In this document: positions 6,637 through 15,794 of the stretch, piece by piece
How the letters are laid out: each line of letters opens with the position of its first letter
How positions within the stretch are numbered: position 1 is the stretch's first letter
From: Deltaproteobacteria bacterium
Lineage (GTDB): Bacteria; Desulfobacterota_B; Binatia; UBA9968
Direction: 5' to 3'
Assembly: GCA_030620935.1 (NCBI GenBank)
Contig: JAUXIP010000002.1
Location: forward strand, 1-28,532
DNA length: 28,532 nt
The notes under the pieces: generated by a model
Databases searched by the model: none
What the model was told of the DNA's origin: nothing
What the model saw: the letters and a program-made list of their open reading frames with translations, nothing else
Made by a program: the position numbers and the translations under genes

Positions 6637-7974
6637 ATGGAGATTGTTCTGATTCATGGCTGGAGCGATCAGTGGGAGTCGATGAAAGCGGTCGGGGATG
6701 AGCTGGAGAAAAATCCCGGCTGGAAGGCCCACTACATCAACTATAATTCGCTGGACGACCAGGCTTGTTACGAAGATTTTGCCGAGGGATTGCACGAGAA
6801 CTTGGAAAAGCGAGGCCTCTTAAACCTTGGCGGCCGGCAACTCCGCTTTATTACGCACAGCACGGGCGCTTTGGTCTTGCGGCAATGGCTGCGGCAATAC
6901 GCGCGGGCAGGCGTCCAAGAAAAGGCCGGCAACATCGTCTTCCTGGCGCCGGCCCATTTCGGCTCGCCCTTGGCCCACAAGGGAAACACGCTTTTGGGAA
7001 AGCTCGCCAAGGCACGAAGGTGGGGGAACGACGCCGGCGAAGTCGGCGGGGAAATTCTCCGGGGGCTGGAACTGGCCTCGCCTTTCCAGTGGTCTCTCGC
7101 CGAGTTTGACTTATTCGGCGCCGGTGGGACGCTTTACGGCGGTGATAAGATTCGCGCTTCGGTCATCACCGGCTGCAAACCCTACGGTGGTCTCAGAAAA
7201 TTCGTCAACGAAGACGGCACGGACGGGACGATCGTCGTCGCCGGGGCCAACCTCAACTCACGGAAACTGACGGTCGATTTCGTTAAGAGGAATGCCGTCA
7301 ACAACGCCGAATGGCTTCAAAGTCCTGCGCTGCCGGATCTCCCCTTTGCCATTCACAACAATTTGAACCATGCGACGGTGCTGGAATTAAAGGACAACGG
7401 ACTCCTCAGAAGCCAGGTTGAGGCCTGTCTCAAGGCCGACACCCAAGAGCTTTACGACGCCCTGCGGGCTCAACTAGAGTCTTTTACGTCCGCCCAAGCC
7501 AAAGACCAGGACAACTACCAGCAGTTTATCGTCCGCCTTTCCGACGACCGGGGCATGCCGATCAACGATTATCATGTTGAGTTCAATGTTTGGGAACGCG
7601 GCAAAGTGGACGTCAACACGAGAAGGCCGAAAGCCGGGTCCCAGATGAGCGATCATGAAAACGAACTGAGCGGGGAGCTGGACGAAATGCTCCGCGACAA
7701 TGTCCACATCCATTCGACGGCATCTCATATGAGAAGATTTCTGATTTTTCCGAAAAAGATCGATCAACTCCTTGGAGACGACTTCGTGATCTCGATGAAG
7801 GTCGACGCCGACACAAACGATAAGGAAATTCATTATCGGACGGAGAGCTTCGAGAATTACCTGGTATATGATCCGAAGAGCGATCGCCGGCCCAGGCTCT
7901 TTTTTGAAAATACGACGACCCTGGTCGATATCCTCGTGGACCGCTACTCTGAGCTCGTGACGGTCCACCCGTGA
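6637..7974 (+). CDS. Alpha/beta-hydrolase, lipase/PGAP1-like
   Basis: A 445-residue product. The N-terminal about 260 residues form an alpha/beta-hydrolase: IVLIHGWSD (3-11, oxyanion region), nucleophile elbow THSTG (73-77, Ser75) where most lipases have GHSxG, a likely acid Asp196 in NEDGTDGTIVVAGANL, and a likely catalytic His245 in NHATVLEL. It resembles PGAP1-like/triacylglycerol lipase proteins. Residues about 270-445 (FIVRLSDDRG onward) look like a separate beta-rich domain that I cannot name. No signal peptide is present, since the first strand begins at residue 3, so it is probably cytoplasmic or exported by another route. AAGGAG lies 7 nt before ATG. It heads the lipid and redox block. 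Confidence 0.75.
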   Translation: MEIVLIHGWSDQWESMKAVGDELEKNPGWKAHYINYNSLDDQACYEDFAEGLHENLEKRGLLNLGGRQLRFITHSTGALVLRQWLRQYARAGVQEKAGNIVFLAPAHFGSPLAHKGNTLLGKLAKARRWGNDAGEVGGEILRGLELASPFQWSLAEFDLFGAGGTLYGGDKIRASVITGCKPYGGLRKFVNEDGTDGTIVVAGANLNSRKLTVDFVKRNAVNNAEWLQSPALPDLPFAIHNNLNHATVLELKDNGLLRSQVEACLKADTQELYDALRAQLESFTSAQAKDQDNYQQFIVRLSDDRGMPINDYHVEFNVWERGKVDVNTRRPKAGSQMSDHENELSGELDEMLRDNVHIHSTASHMRRFLIFPKKIDQLLGDDFVISMKVDADTNDKEIHYRTESFENYLVYDPKSDRRPRLFFENTTTLVDILVDRYSELVTVHP

Positions 7975-8044
7975 GGATCTCGTTGCCGGCGCTCACAGAA
8001 GGAATTTTTAAATTGACAAGGCTAAAATTCTTATGTAGCAGTTC

Positions 8045-8050
8045 TATAAT
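8045..8050 (+). promoter_or_regulatory. Possible -10 element before the 8102 gene
   Basis: A perfect TATAAT lies 52 nt upstream of ATG 8102. A perfect TTGACA at 8013-8018 is 26 nt away, too far for a normal sigma-70 pair, and the sequence at the correct -35 distance is poor. An activator-dependent promoter is possible. Confidence 0.35.
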
Positions 8051-8101
8051 CCATAATTTTGGAGGAACACTGTCTCGGAACAACGGAGGTGGAAATCGAC
8101 C

Positions 8102-8533
8102 ATGGCTTATACTGTGCCGCAGTTACTAAAGATGTCTCAAGCTCAACTCGACGAGCTTTTTAAAAAAAGCTCGGTAGGCAAGATTCCGAATGGCGAAGCC
8201 GACGGCACCGCAATCATCGCCCCGGGGACAAAGTTCAGTAAAGAGGTCGCCCGATTCATCAATCACTTCGCGTGGCAGGGTAAAGTTTTCGATGCGAAAA
8301 AAGGGGTACTGAAAAACAGAATTCTCCCCTTCGGACTCAATGCGATTATCGCCAAGGTCTACAAGGCGCCTAGCTGGCTCGATCGTAAACAATGCATCGT
8401 CCTCGACTACTCCGAGACCTCGCTCATCGCGAAGTGGATCCGCGATGAAATTCGGCAGATCGGGCCGCGTCTGTATCTTGGAAAGGTCTACCTGGGCAAA
8501 AAGCGCCTGATCGATTTCGCCCTGAAGTTCTAA
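8102..8533 (+). CDS. Conserved protein of unnamed family (soluble paralogue A)
   Basis: A 143-residue product without a signal peptide. I cannot give it a known function. It is a paralogue of the membrane-anchored protein at 16097, sharing G-x-IP-[ND]-G-xx-DGT-x-I (26-38), W-[QK]-GKVF-x5-VL-[KR]-NRI, an I-[VI]-[LI]-DY strand, and RDEIR...P..YLG-[KR]-x-Y near the C terminus. The alternating strands and conserved Gly/Asp suggest a compact beta-rich fold, perhaps one that binds a lipid or other hydrophobic ligand, but that is a guess. Both copies lie immediately upstream of a diheme cytochrome gene, which suggests joint function. GGAGGT precedes the ATG by 11 nt. The cytochrome starts 41 nt after the stop. 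Confidence 0.7.
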   Translation: MAYTVPQLLKMSQAQLDELFKKSSVGKIPNGEADGTAIIAPGTKFSKEVARFINHFAWQGKVFDAKKGVLKNRILPFGLNAIIAKVYKAPSWLDRKQCIVLDYSETSLIAKWIRDEIRQIGPRLYLGKVYLGKKRLIDFALKF

Positions 8534-8574
8534 ACCATTGCCGCCGCCTTCGGGACGGAAAGAAGGGAGCTAGA

Positions 8575-10971
8575 ATGAGAAGCCGACATTTGTTCATCGC
8601 GTCCGTTCTCTTCGGTATCGGACTGGTCCTTGCAGGATGCGGGAAGAAGTCCTCCACGCCAGGCACGGTGCTGGACGAGGCCATGCAGGTTGGCCGCACT
8701 GCCGAGAGTTTTCCGGCTGCCGACGAGGACTACTTTCGCGACATGGATGGTGGAGTTAAACTCACCACGGACGAGGTCAAAGGCCGGAATAATTGGATAG
8801 TTTGGACCGGCGGCAACGACCGCTTTTGGGATCATCTGGTAAACAAGAGTTTCGGCTCGGTGGATTTTTTGAAACTTCTCTCGTCGCATCCCAGCATTAA
8901 GCACCTAAGCCGCAGCACTCGCTGGAAATATCTCGGCCTGGTGAACGAGCCTTGCTTCGAAAAGGCCGAGGGGCCGCGTGCAGACCGCTTTGGCCTATGG
9001 ATAGACACGCGCCGCGCCGATTGCGTACCCGACCCGTTTGAGAACGAGCAAAAATATCCGGGGGTAAAAATTGGCGCGCGCGGCACGACCGTGCCGGTGG
9101 GCTCGTACTACGGTTACGCGAGCGGCATTGTTGGGCTTCGTCTATTCCCGAATCCGGCTTTTGATGACGCGGCCAAGAAAAAATGGGATGCGGAAAGATT
9201 CTACACCGATCCGAGTTACTACAATGACAAAAACCTGGTTCGCCCCTATCGTGTCGGCATGTCCTGCGGCTTTTGCCATGTCGGCCCGAGCCCGGTAAAG
9301 CCGCCCGACGATTCCGAAAATCCCAAGTGGGAAAATTTAAATTCCAATCCTGGGACGCAGTATTTCTGGGTGGATCGGATTTTGTTCTGGGAGAAGGACG
9401 AGTCGAATTATGTCTACCACCTATTACAGACGTCTTTACCGGGGACGTTGGATACTTCGTTTATTTCCAGCGACTACATTAATAATCCGCGCACGATGAA
9501 CGCTATCTATAGCGTCGGCGCTCGGTTAAAAGCGGCCGAACGGTGGGGTAAGGCAATTTTGTCGGGCGGCGGGCTCAAGAACAAACAGTTCCAGGACCAT
9601 CTTAACACGGCGGCGCTGTCGCAGTACTACCAAGTGCCGGATACCGTCTGGACGGCGCGCGTGTTGAAGGACGGCTCCGATTCGGTCGGTATTCTCGGCG
9701 CGCTGAATCGTGTCTTTATTAATATCGGGCTTTTCAGCGAAGAATGGCTGCTCCATTTCAATCCGCTGGTCGGCGGCAAGAAGATTACGCCGATCAAGAT
9801 CGAGGATGCTGAAAAAAATTCGAGTTATTGGAATGCGACCACAGAGCAGACACCAGACTTGGCGTTGTTCTTTCTCAAGACAGCCAAGCCCGACCTGCTC
9901 AAGGATGCGCCGGGAGGGAGCAAGTACCTGACGCAGGACAAGGCAAAATTGAACCTGGGTAAGGTTTTGTTCGCCCAGTACTGTGCGCGCTGCCATTCAA
10001 GTAAGATCCCCGAGTCCCCGCCGGATGTTGACGAGTCCGATTGGGATCAATACTGGGCCTGGACCAAAACCGACGACTTTAAACGTAAGATGACGGCGAT
10101 AGTCGTGGCTGACGATTTTATTACGGACAATTACCTATCGACCGAACGACGCATCCCGGTCACTCTCCTGCAGACAAACGCCTGCAGTCCGTTAGCAACC
10201 AACGCCATCGCGGGCAACATCTGGGACAACTTCTCGTCTCAGACGTATAAGGAATTGCCGTCCGTAGGAAAGATCACTGTTCATAACCCCATCGACGGGA
10301 CGCCTTGGGAATACGAAATGCCCGGCGGCGGTCGTGGCTACACCCGTGTCCCGTCACTGATTAGCCTGTGGTCAACCGCGCCGTTTTTGCTCAACAACTC
10401 GGTCGGAAAATTCACTCCGGAGCCTTCGGTCAAGGCGCGGATGGACTCTTTCAATGACTCAATCCAAAAGATGCTCTGGCCCGAAAAACGTAAAATGGAC
10501 CGCATCCTCGGCGACAAAGTGCCGGGCTTTATCTACCGAACGACGGCAACGAGCTATATCAGAGTCCAGGCCGGGTACCTGCCCGCCGGTTTGGAAAAAT
10601 TGCTCAGTTGGGGCGATTGGCTTCAGCGATGGTTTCCCTGGCTAATCAGCGAAGGAATGGTCCAGATCGGCCCAATTCCAAAGGGAACGCCGGTCAACTT
10701 GCTCGCGAATCTCGATCTCGAATCGGACAAGGTAAAGCTGGTTAAGCTTTTGCTCAAGATGAAATCGGCTCTGAAAAAAGTCGCGGGGGCAAGCGATGAA
10801 GAGGCAGCCAAGGTGTTCAAAGATCTGGTTCCTGATCTGCTTGAACTGAGCAAATGTCCGGACTTTGTGGTCAACAAAGGCCATTATTTCGGCACCGCCC
10901 TGTTCAAGGAAGAACCTCCTCTCAGCGATGACGAGAAGGGGGCACTTATCGAGTATCTGAAAACCTTCTAA
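8575..10971 (+). CDS. Diheme c-type cytochrome lipoprotein, RoxA/CytoC_perox-like (long form 1)
   Basis: A 798-residue product. The signal peptide ends in a lipobox LAGC, so Cys22 should be acylated and the protein held in the envelope. Two heme c sites are present: CGFCH at 231-235 and CARCH at 470-474. The segment LISLWSTAPFLLNNSVG and the C-terminal end KGHYFGTAL...ALIEYLKTF are typical of the diheme cytochrome c peroxidase branch that includes rubber oxygenase RoxA. RoxA cleaves isoprenoid double bonds with O2; peroxidase relatives reduce H2O2, so oxygenase versus peroxidase cannot be decided here. It shares an N-terminal GGNDRFWDH-type motif with the 814-residue cytochrome downstream. 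Start ATG follows GGGAG. It probably forms a transcription unit with the 8102 gene. Confidence 0.85.
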   Translation: MRSRHLFIASVLFGIGLVLAGCGKKSSTPGTVLDEAMQVGRTAESFPAADEDYFRDMDGGVKLTTDEVKGRNNWIVWTGGNDRFWDHLVNKSFGSVDFLKLLSSHPSIKHLSRSTRWKYLGLVNEPCFEKAEGPRADRFGLWIDTRRADCVPDPFENEQKYPGVKIGARGTTVPVGSYYGYASGIVGLRLFPNPAFDDAAKKKWDAERFYTDPSYYNDKNLVRPYRVGMSCGFCHVGPSPVKPPDDSENPKWENLNSNPGTQYFWVDRILFWEKDESNYVYHLLQTSLPGTLDTSFISSDYINNPRTMNAIYSVGARLKAAERWGKAILSGGGLKNKQFQDHLNTAALSQYYQVPDTVWTARVLKDGSDSVGILGALNRVFINIGLFSEEWLLHFNPLVGGKKITPIKIEDAEKNSSYWNATTEQTPDLALFFLKTAKPDLLKDAPGGSKYLTQDKAKLNLGKVLFAQYCARCHSSKIPESPPDVDESDWDQYWAWTKTDDFKRKMTAIVVADDFITDNYLSTERRIPVTLLQTNACSPLATNAIAGNIWDNFSSQTYKELPSVGKITVHNPIDGTPWEYEMPGGGRGYTRVPSLISLWSTAPFLLNNSVGKFTPEPSVKARMDSFNDSIQKMLWPEKRKMDRILGDKVPGFIYRTTATSYIRVQAGYLPAGLEKLLSWGDWLQRWFPWLISEGMVQIGPIPKGTPVNLLANLDLESDKVKLVKLLLKMKSALKKVAGASDEEAAKVFKDLVPDLLELSKCPDFVVNKGHYFGTALFKEEPPLSDDEKGALIEYLKTF

Positions 10972-11065
10972 CAGTGCTGGAGAAAAAGACTCATATGCCA
11001 CAGCCTCCCAATGGAAAGCGTTATGAAGGGTGCGCTCAATCGCCTCGCGACTATTCTACTTTGAA

Positions 11066-11082
11066 TCTTTTTGAGCAGCCTG
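11066..11082 (+). repeat. Copy of the TCTTTTTGAGCAGCCTG repeat
   Basis: Identical over 17 bases to 5773-5789, with a one-mismatch 16-base copy at 18554-18569. Here it sits 35 nt before the GMC oxidoreductase start. Confidence 0.6.
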
Positions 11083-11117
11083 CAGACATCTTATTTCAAA
11101 ACCTTCAGTGACGGCGG

Positions 11118-12974
11118 ATGGCGGGGATAAAGGAAGAAAGCGAGCACCCTGGGGGGTATGAATATATTGTCGTCGGCTCAGGCGCCGGAGGGGGGCCGGT
11201 GGCGGCAAACCTCGCCGAAGGAGGGCACAAGGTCTTGCTCCTTGAAGCGGGCGGCGATCCGGTTCAACCATCTGACGCCCGCCTACCCGAAGATTACAGC
11301 GTCCCCGCCTTTCACGCTTTTGCGTCCGAAAACCGGGCGCTGAGATGGGATTTCTTCGTCCGGCACTATGCCGACGACGCGCGGCAGAAACGGGACCAAA
11401 ACTTCACGCCTGCTGAGGACGGCGTCCTCTATCCCAGGGCAGGCACCTTGGGCGGCTGCACCGCTCACAACGCCTTGATCATGGTTTATCCTCACAACGC
11501 CGATTGGGATGACATCGCCGAACTCACGGGTGATCCGTCCTGGAAGGCTAAGAACATGCGTAAATACTTCGAACGCATGGAAGACTGTCGGCATCGGCCG
11601 CCGTATCGCTGGCTCCACAAGCTCCTTGGCTTCAACCCCACCCGCCACGGCTTTGGCGGCTGGCTTTCCACGGAGAGGGCGATTCCCATGGCAGTCCTAG
11701 GAGACCGCGATCTGATGGATGTTATCAGACAATCGGCTCTAGAGACACTCGAGGAGCTGCGAGATCCACTGAAGCGGCTCAGGTGGCTCGTCAAATCCCA
11801 GGCCGATCCGAATGACTGGCGTTTGGTACGGTCGAATGCATTTGGCGTTCGTTACCCGCCCGTGACGACTCGGGGGCATGTTCGCGTCGGCAGCCGTGAG
11901 CGCATTTTGGACGTGGCCAGGAGACACCGTGAGAATCTGAGGATCGAGCTGAACGCGCTGGTTACCCGTATACTCTTCGACAACGAGAACCGCGCGATCG
12001 GTGTGGAGTATCTGAAAGGTGAGCGTCTGTACCGGGCACATGCCGATCCAAGCCATGATGCTGGAGAGAAACATCAGGCATTCGCCGCGCGGGAAACGAT
12101 TCTATGCGGGGGCGCTTTCAACACACCGCAGCTCCTCATGCTGTCCGGGATAGGACCCAGACAAGAATTGGAGCGGCATGGCATCCAGGTCCGGGTGGAT
12201 CTTCCGGGAGTCGGCAAGAATCTCCAGGATCGCTACGAGGTCAGCGTCGTCAATCGCATGAAAGAGGACTGGGAGGTGTTGGCCGGAGCGAAATTCGCCA
12301 AGGGCGATCCCTACTATCAGGAATGGGAATCGAAAAAAGAGGGAGTGTACACGACAAACGGGGGCGTGCTTGCCGTCATCAAGCATTCGAAGCAAGGTCA
12401 ACTTCCCGATCTCTTCTGTCTCGGACTGCTGGCTAAATTCCAGGGCTACTATCCGGGCTATTCCGATCAGGTCGCCAAGCACCACAACTATTTGAGTTGG
12501 GTCGTCCTGAAGGCTCATACCGTCAACCGAGCCGGCGCCGTGCGGTTGCGCTCGGCTGATCCCCGCGACACGCCTCTGATCAACTTCCACTATTTTGATG
12601 AGGGCAACGATTCCGGTCAAAGGGACTTGGATTCGGTCGTGGAGGGAATCGAGTTCGTGCGCGAGATGACCGCCCGAATGAGCGAACACATTGCTGAAGA
12701 AGAGCTGCCCGGAAAAGAGGTCAGCAGTCCAGAGGAGTTGCGCCAGTTCGTGAAAGACAGCGCTTGGGGCCACCATGCTTCCTGTAGTTGCCCGGTAGGA
12801 CCCCGGGACCGTAACGGGGTCGTGAACGGCAATTTCCAGGTGCATGGTACGAAGAATCTGCGGATCGTGGATGCCTCGGTCTTTCCCAAGATTCCGGGCT
12901 TTTTCATCGTCTCTTCGGTCTATATGGTCGGAGAAAAGGCGAGCGATGTTATCCTGGCGGATGCAAAGGGTTAA
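11118..12974 (+). CDS. GMC-family FAD-dependent oxidoreductase
   Basis: A 618-residue GMC flavoprotein. The N-terminal FAD site reads YIVVGSGAGGGPVAANLAE (Gly20, Gly22, Gly25) and ends at acidic Glu43 in LLLEAGG. GMC signatures follow: GGCTAHNALIMVYPHNADWD, then GAFNTPQLLMLSGIGPRQEL, and the C-terminal active-site block WGHHASCSCPVG with His552/His553. GMC enzymes oxidise alcohols, sugars, sterols or similar CH-OH groups; the substrate is unknown. No signal peptide is seen, while the neighbouring cytochromes are exported, so electrons may pass through an unseen carrier, or it may work in the cytoplasm on a product of the pathway. The ribosome binding site is weak. It sits between the two long diheme cytochromes. 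Confidence 0.88.
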   Translation: MAGIKEESEHPGGYEYIVVGSGAGGGPVAANLAEGGHKVLLLEAGGDPVQPSDARLPEDYSVPAFHAFASENRALRWDFFVRHYADDARQKRDQNFTPAEDGVLYPRAGTLGGCTAHNALIMVYPHNADWDDIAELTGDPSWKAKNMRKYFERMEDCRHRPPYRWLHKLLGFNPTRHGFGGWLSTERAIPMAVLGDRDLMDVIRQSALETLEELRDPLKRLRWLVKSQADPNDWRLVRSNAFGVRYPPVTTRGHVRVGSRERILDVARRHRENLRIELNALVTRILFDNENRAIGVEYLKGERLYRAHADPSHDAGEKHQAFAARETILCGGAFNTPQLLMLSGIGPRQELERHGIQVRVDLPGVGKNLQDRYEVSVVNRMKEDWEVLAGAKFAKGDPYYQEWESKKEGVYTTNGGVLAVIKHSKQGQLPDLFCLGLLAKFQGYYPGYSDQVAKHHNYLSWVVLKAHTVNRAGAVRLRSADPRDTPLINFHYFDEGNDSGQRDLDSVVEGIEFVREMTARMSEHIAEEELPGKEVSSPEELRQFVKDSAWGHHASCSCPVGPRDRNGVVNGNFQVHGTKNLRIVDASVFPKIPGFFIVSSVYMVGEKASDVILADAKG

Positions 12975-13310
12975 AAAATGCCTCGTCGGGGGGAAGTTTC
13001 GTTCAGGAGCCTGCCTCTCGCGCCGAAAGCAATAGACCTGTGGTTCTTCCGAACCGTTCAGTCTCGCTGCTTTCGGCTTGCTCGGCAGGCCCCCTCACTC
13101 CAAGGATCAGCTTCGGAAAGACTTGCATCGCCTCCGAGCCAATCTTCGCTCAGGGATGGGAAGGTCCCTCCCTCACGCGGCGGTGCAGAGCTGATGGGAG
13201 TCCCGAAGTCTTTAATTTCGGGATGTAAACATGAAGCAAAATTTTCTGGACAGTTTTTTCTTTTTAGTTTATTACTCGCCTGTTCTGGGAAAAATTAAGG
13301 CGCGTATAAG
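12975..13310. other. Intergenic region with hairpins and a leader-like ORF
   Basis: No solid gene. A two-part inverted repeat pairs GCCTGCC (13009-13015) with GGCAGGC (13084-13090), and GCCGAAAGCA (13022-13031) with TGCTTTCGGC (13068-13077). A 7-bp hairpin TCCCGAA/TTCGGGA lies at 13201-13223. After it, a 27-codon ORF (13231-13314) overlaps the cytochrome start through GTGA. Another frame reads a lipoprotein-like end, FLFSLLLACSGKN, then stops. Confidence 0.5.
13009..13090. repeat. Two-step inverted repeat (7 bp plus 10 bp)
   Basis: GCCGAAAGCA/TGCTTTCGGC is a perfect 10-bp pair nested in GCCTGCC/GGCAGGC, forming a long stem after the GMC gene. No T-run follows, so it may be a repeat or mRNA-stabilising hairpin rather than a classic terminator. 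Confidence 0.5.
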
Positions 13311-15755
13311 GTGAATGTTATAAAAAGTAGAATCACAGGGCGCTATCTCTTGGCTGTCGCCGTGGTTCTCTCGATGGGGTTGGCCGCGGCCGTTTTGAGC
13401 ACCGGAAGCGAAGCGCCGTCTGCGCCTAGGACATCGGTTTTGACCTCCGGGTTTCGCGCTGCTGAAGCCGGCCTTAGTGAATCGGAGCGGGCCGGACGGA
13501 AGATCTGGTTTTTCGCGACGGCTGGAAACGACCGATTCCACACCTACGTGTTTCAACAGCGGCTCGGTGTGCTGATCGACTGGTATGGCGTGCTGAAGTC
13601 CGAGACGCGAGACGTGCGATTTAAAAAATGGGGACTGATCAACGACCCGGACTGTTGCCAACCCGGCTCTCCCGACTGCCCCATAAAAAGCATGGAAGAG
13701 ACTTATGGCTTCGATTTTTGTCCCGGCGATGACCTACTTTTGCAATCCGTCGGCAAGCGTGACTACCGCGATCCCGCGTGTGATTTCGAGGATGCGAGCG
13801 GCCGCGGCGACAAAGAAGATCCCTGCGGCCTTGCCTTCGGCACTTCGACAGGAGTGCTCGGTCTGAGGAAATTTCCCAATCCGCGCTTCGATGCCGCAAG
13901 ATGGCGCAAGCTGAATCACGGCAAGCTCGGCACCTGGGAAGGCTATAACAAGAAGTTGAGCGATAATCCCGCTCACTCCGATTCTCGAGTGAGCCGCTTG
14001 GTGGACGGGTCGATCGAACCACCCTTCCGCGTCGGCATGGCTTGTGGCGCCTGCCATATAGGGTTCGACCCCCTAAAGCCGCCGGAAGATCCGGAGCATC
14101 CGAGATGGAAAAACATCAGAGGAACTGTCGGCAATCAATACATCCGCGTGTCACAGATCATGATCTCCGGCATGCCGACTGACAGCTTGGAGTGGCAGGT
14201 CTTTTCCCATTCCAGACCCGGTACGACCGATACATCCGCGGTCCCGACCGATCAGGTGAATAACGCGGGCACGATCAATGCGATCATCAACTCCAAACAG
14301 CGACCCACTTTCCCCGGCGAGAAGGTCGTCAAGTGGCGCAGAGTCAATGCCTGTCCGGCGGGCGCCGAGGAAAGGGCGTGCTGGTGTGACCCGGGCAAGG
14401 AAGGAAAGTGCTGGGAGCGGAGTCTCAAGGAAGAGACGGTGCACCACATACTTAAAGGTGGCGAGGATAGCATCGGTATTCACGAGGCCGTGCAGCGGGT
14501 CTATTTCAATATCGGCTCCTGCTCCGAGCAATCGTTGGTCAACCACCTCACCGATCTGCGCCGATTGGATCCGAACCAGCGCGGCTTTGGCCAAACACCT
14601 TTGGATATCGGCCAGGCTCGGCGCGACTGTCCAAACTTCCGCGCCATTGAAGACCGTTTGCCGGATATCGTGAACTTTCTCTTGTCGGCGGAAGCAACGG
14701 CGACTGATCTTTACAGAGCCATGGGTTTTAAGGATCGAGACGGTCTGATTCAGGAGTTGGAGAAAGAGTATGGCAAGGGTGCGGTGGCGCGCGGGAGGGG
14801 CGTCTTCGCCAAGAAATGCGCCGGCTGTCATTCGAGCCAAAAGAAGTCTTTTGACGAGCCTTCTAAAGGCCGAGATTTTTACGAGGTGGATTCCGAAACC
14901 GGACTCCGCCTCAACTGGATGGGCAGTGACAAAACCAAGCTCGCCTCGAAGGTGGGCACAAACTATTGCCGGGCCCTCCATTCCAACCACATGGGAGGCC
15001 ACCTCTGGGAGCAGTTCGGATCGGAGAGCTTGCGGCTGCGGGCGACCGACCCGAATATCAAAGAACCCGCAGACGGCGGCCGCGGCTACTTCCGCGCCAT
15101 CTCCCTGTTGAGCTTGTGGGCTCACGCGCCGTTTTTGCACAACAACGCGGTCGGTCCGGAAATCTGCGGCGCGCCGCTCTACGATCACCTGGGCAACCCG
15201 CTTGCCAATGCCAATCCGCCTGGTTGCTGGCAGTTTGACCCCAGCGTTGAGGGGAGGCTCAAGCTGTTTAAGGCCTCGATCGAGAGCCTGCTCAACCCGC
15301 AGCAGCGAGGAACAAAGGTCACCCTGCTCGACCACGACGTCGTGCTCGAGGTCGGGCCGAGACTTTGGGATGGTGAGGAAGAAAGAAAAATCATAGGCTT
15401 TACTCTGACCGTGCCCAAGGGTACGCCGGCAGCACTACTCGGAAATTTTCAGCATAAACCCTTCTTCATCGATTTGGTGTTGGCGAAGGTCAAGCCGGAA
15501 GAGCTGGAGGCCAGGCTGACGGAGAGACTCGGTGCAGGTAAGGGCAAAGAGGTGGCCTCCGAATTGCGCGGGATTTTAGGCGAGATTACCGATGACCCGG
15601 AGCAACTGCTGAGCGCGGTCAAAAAGAGACGGCGGCTGCTTCTGGAGGTTTACAGCTCATGCACCGATCTGGTCGAGGACGGCGGGCACCGCTTCGGCAA
15701 AGATCTCTCGCTCGCAGATAAAAAGGCGCTCACGGCCTTCTTGGCAACTCTATGA
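13311..15755 (+). CDS. Diheme c-type cytochrome, RoxA/CytoC_perox-like (long form 2)
   Basis: An 814-residue product with an N-terminal signal or anchor helix (YLLAVAVVLSMGLAAAVL, residues about 12-29) and no lipobox. Heme sites are CGACH at 245-249 and CAGCH at 503-507. It shares the AGNDRFHTYV motif, VGMACGACHIGFDPLKPP and LLSLWAHAPFLHNNAVG with the 798-residue cytochrome, so the two are paralogues. Extra cysteines (DCCQPGSPDC, and ACWCDPGKEGKCW at about 355-367) lack the heme histidine and may form disulfides. The C terminus has the family ending GGHRFGKDLSLADKKALTAF. Start GTG 13311 follows AAGG by 10 nt. Reaction is unproven: RoxA-like oxygenation or peroxidase. Confidence 0.83.
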   Translation: MNVIKSRITGRYLLAVAVVLSMGLAAAVLSTGSEAPSAPRTSVLTSGFRAAEAGLSESERAGRKIWFFATAGNDRFHTYVFQQRLGVLIDWYGVLKSETRDVRFKKWGLINDPDCCQPGSPDCPIKSMEETYGFDFCPGDDLLLQSVGKRDYRDPACDFEDASGRGDKEDPCGLAFGTSTGVLGLRKFPNPRFDAARWRKLNHGKLGTWEGYNKKLSDNPAHSDSRVSRLVDGSIEPPFRVGMACGACHIGFDPLKPPEDPEHPRWKNIRGTVGNQYIRVSQIMISGMPTDSLEWQVFSHSRPGTTDTSAVPTDQVNNAGTINAIINSKQRPTFPGEKVVKWRRVNACPAGAEERACWCDPGKEGKCWERSLKEETVHHILKGGEDSIGIHEAVQRVYFNIGSCSEQSLVNHLTDLRRLDPNQRGFGQTPLDIGQARRDCPNFRAIEDRLPDIVNFLLSAEATATDLYRAMGFKDRDGLIQELEKEYGKGAVARGRGVFAKKCAGCHSSQKKSFDEPSKGRDFYEVDSETGLRLNWMGSDKTKLASKVGTNYCRALHSNHMGGHLWEQFGSESLRLRATDPNIKEPADGGRGYFRAISLLSLWAHAPFLHNNAVGPEICGAPLYDHLGNPLANANPPGCWQFDPSVEGRLKLFKASIESLLNPQQRGTKVTLLDHDVVLEVGPRLWDGEEERKIIGFTLTVPKGTPAALLGNFQHKPFFIDLVLAKVKPEELEARLTERLGAGKGKEVASELRGILGEITDDPEQLLSAVKKRRRLLLEVYSSCTDLVEDGGHRFGKDLSLADKKALTAFLATL

Positions 15756-15794
15756 GTCAGGTCTTGATCAGGAGGGAGGAAACAGGGAAAAGTG

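Noticed and set aside
10994..11107. 37-codon ORF after the first long cytochrome
   Set aside because: It covers a copy of the CTTTTTGAGCAGCCTG repeat and has no recognised product or well-placed ribosome binding site.
12102..12845. 247-codon minus-strand ORF
   Set aside because: It is antisense to the GMC oxidoreductase active-site half and shows no family pattern.
12978..13298. 106-codon ORF between GMC and cytochrome genes
   Set aside because: Composition is repeat-like and there is no ribosome binding site; only its end (LLLACSGKN) looks protein-like, and that is reported separately.
14151..15335. 394-codon minus-strand ORF
   Set aside because: It is the shadow of the 814-residue cytochrome on the other strand, which carries both heme motifs.
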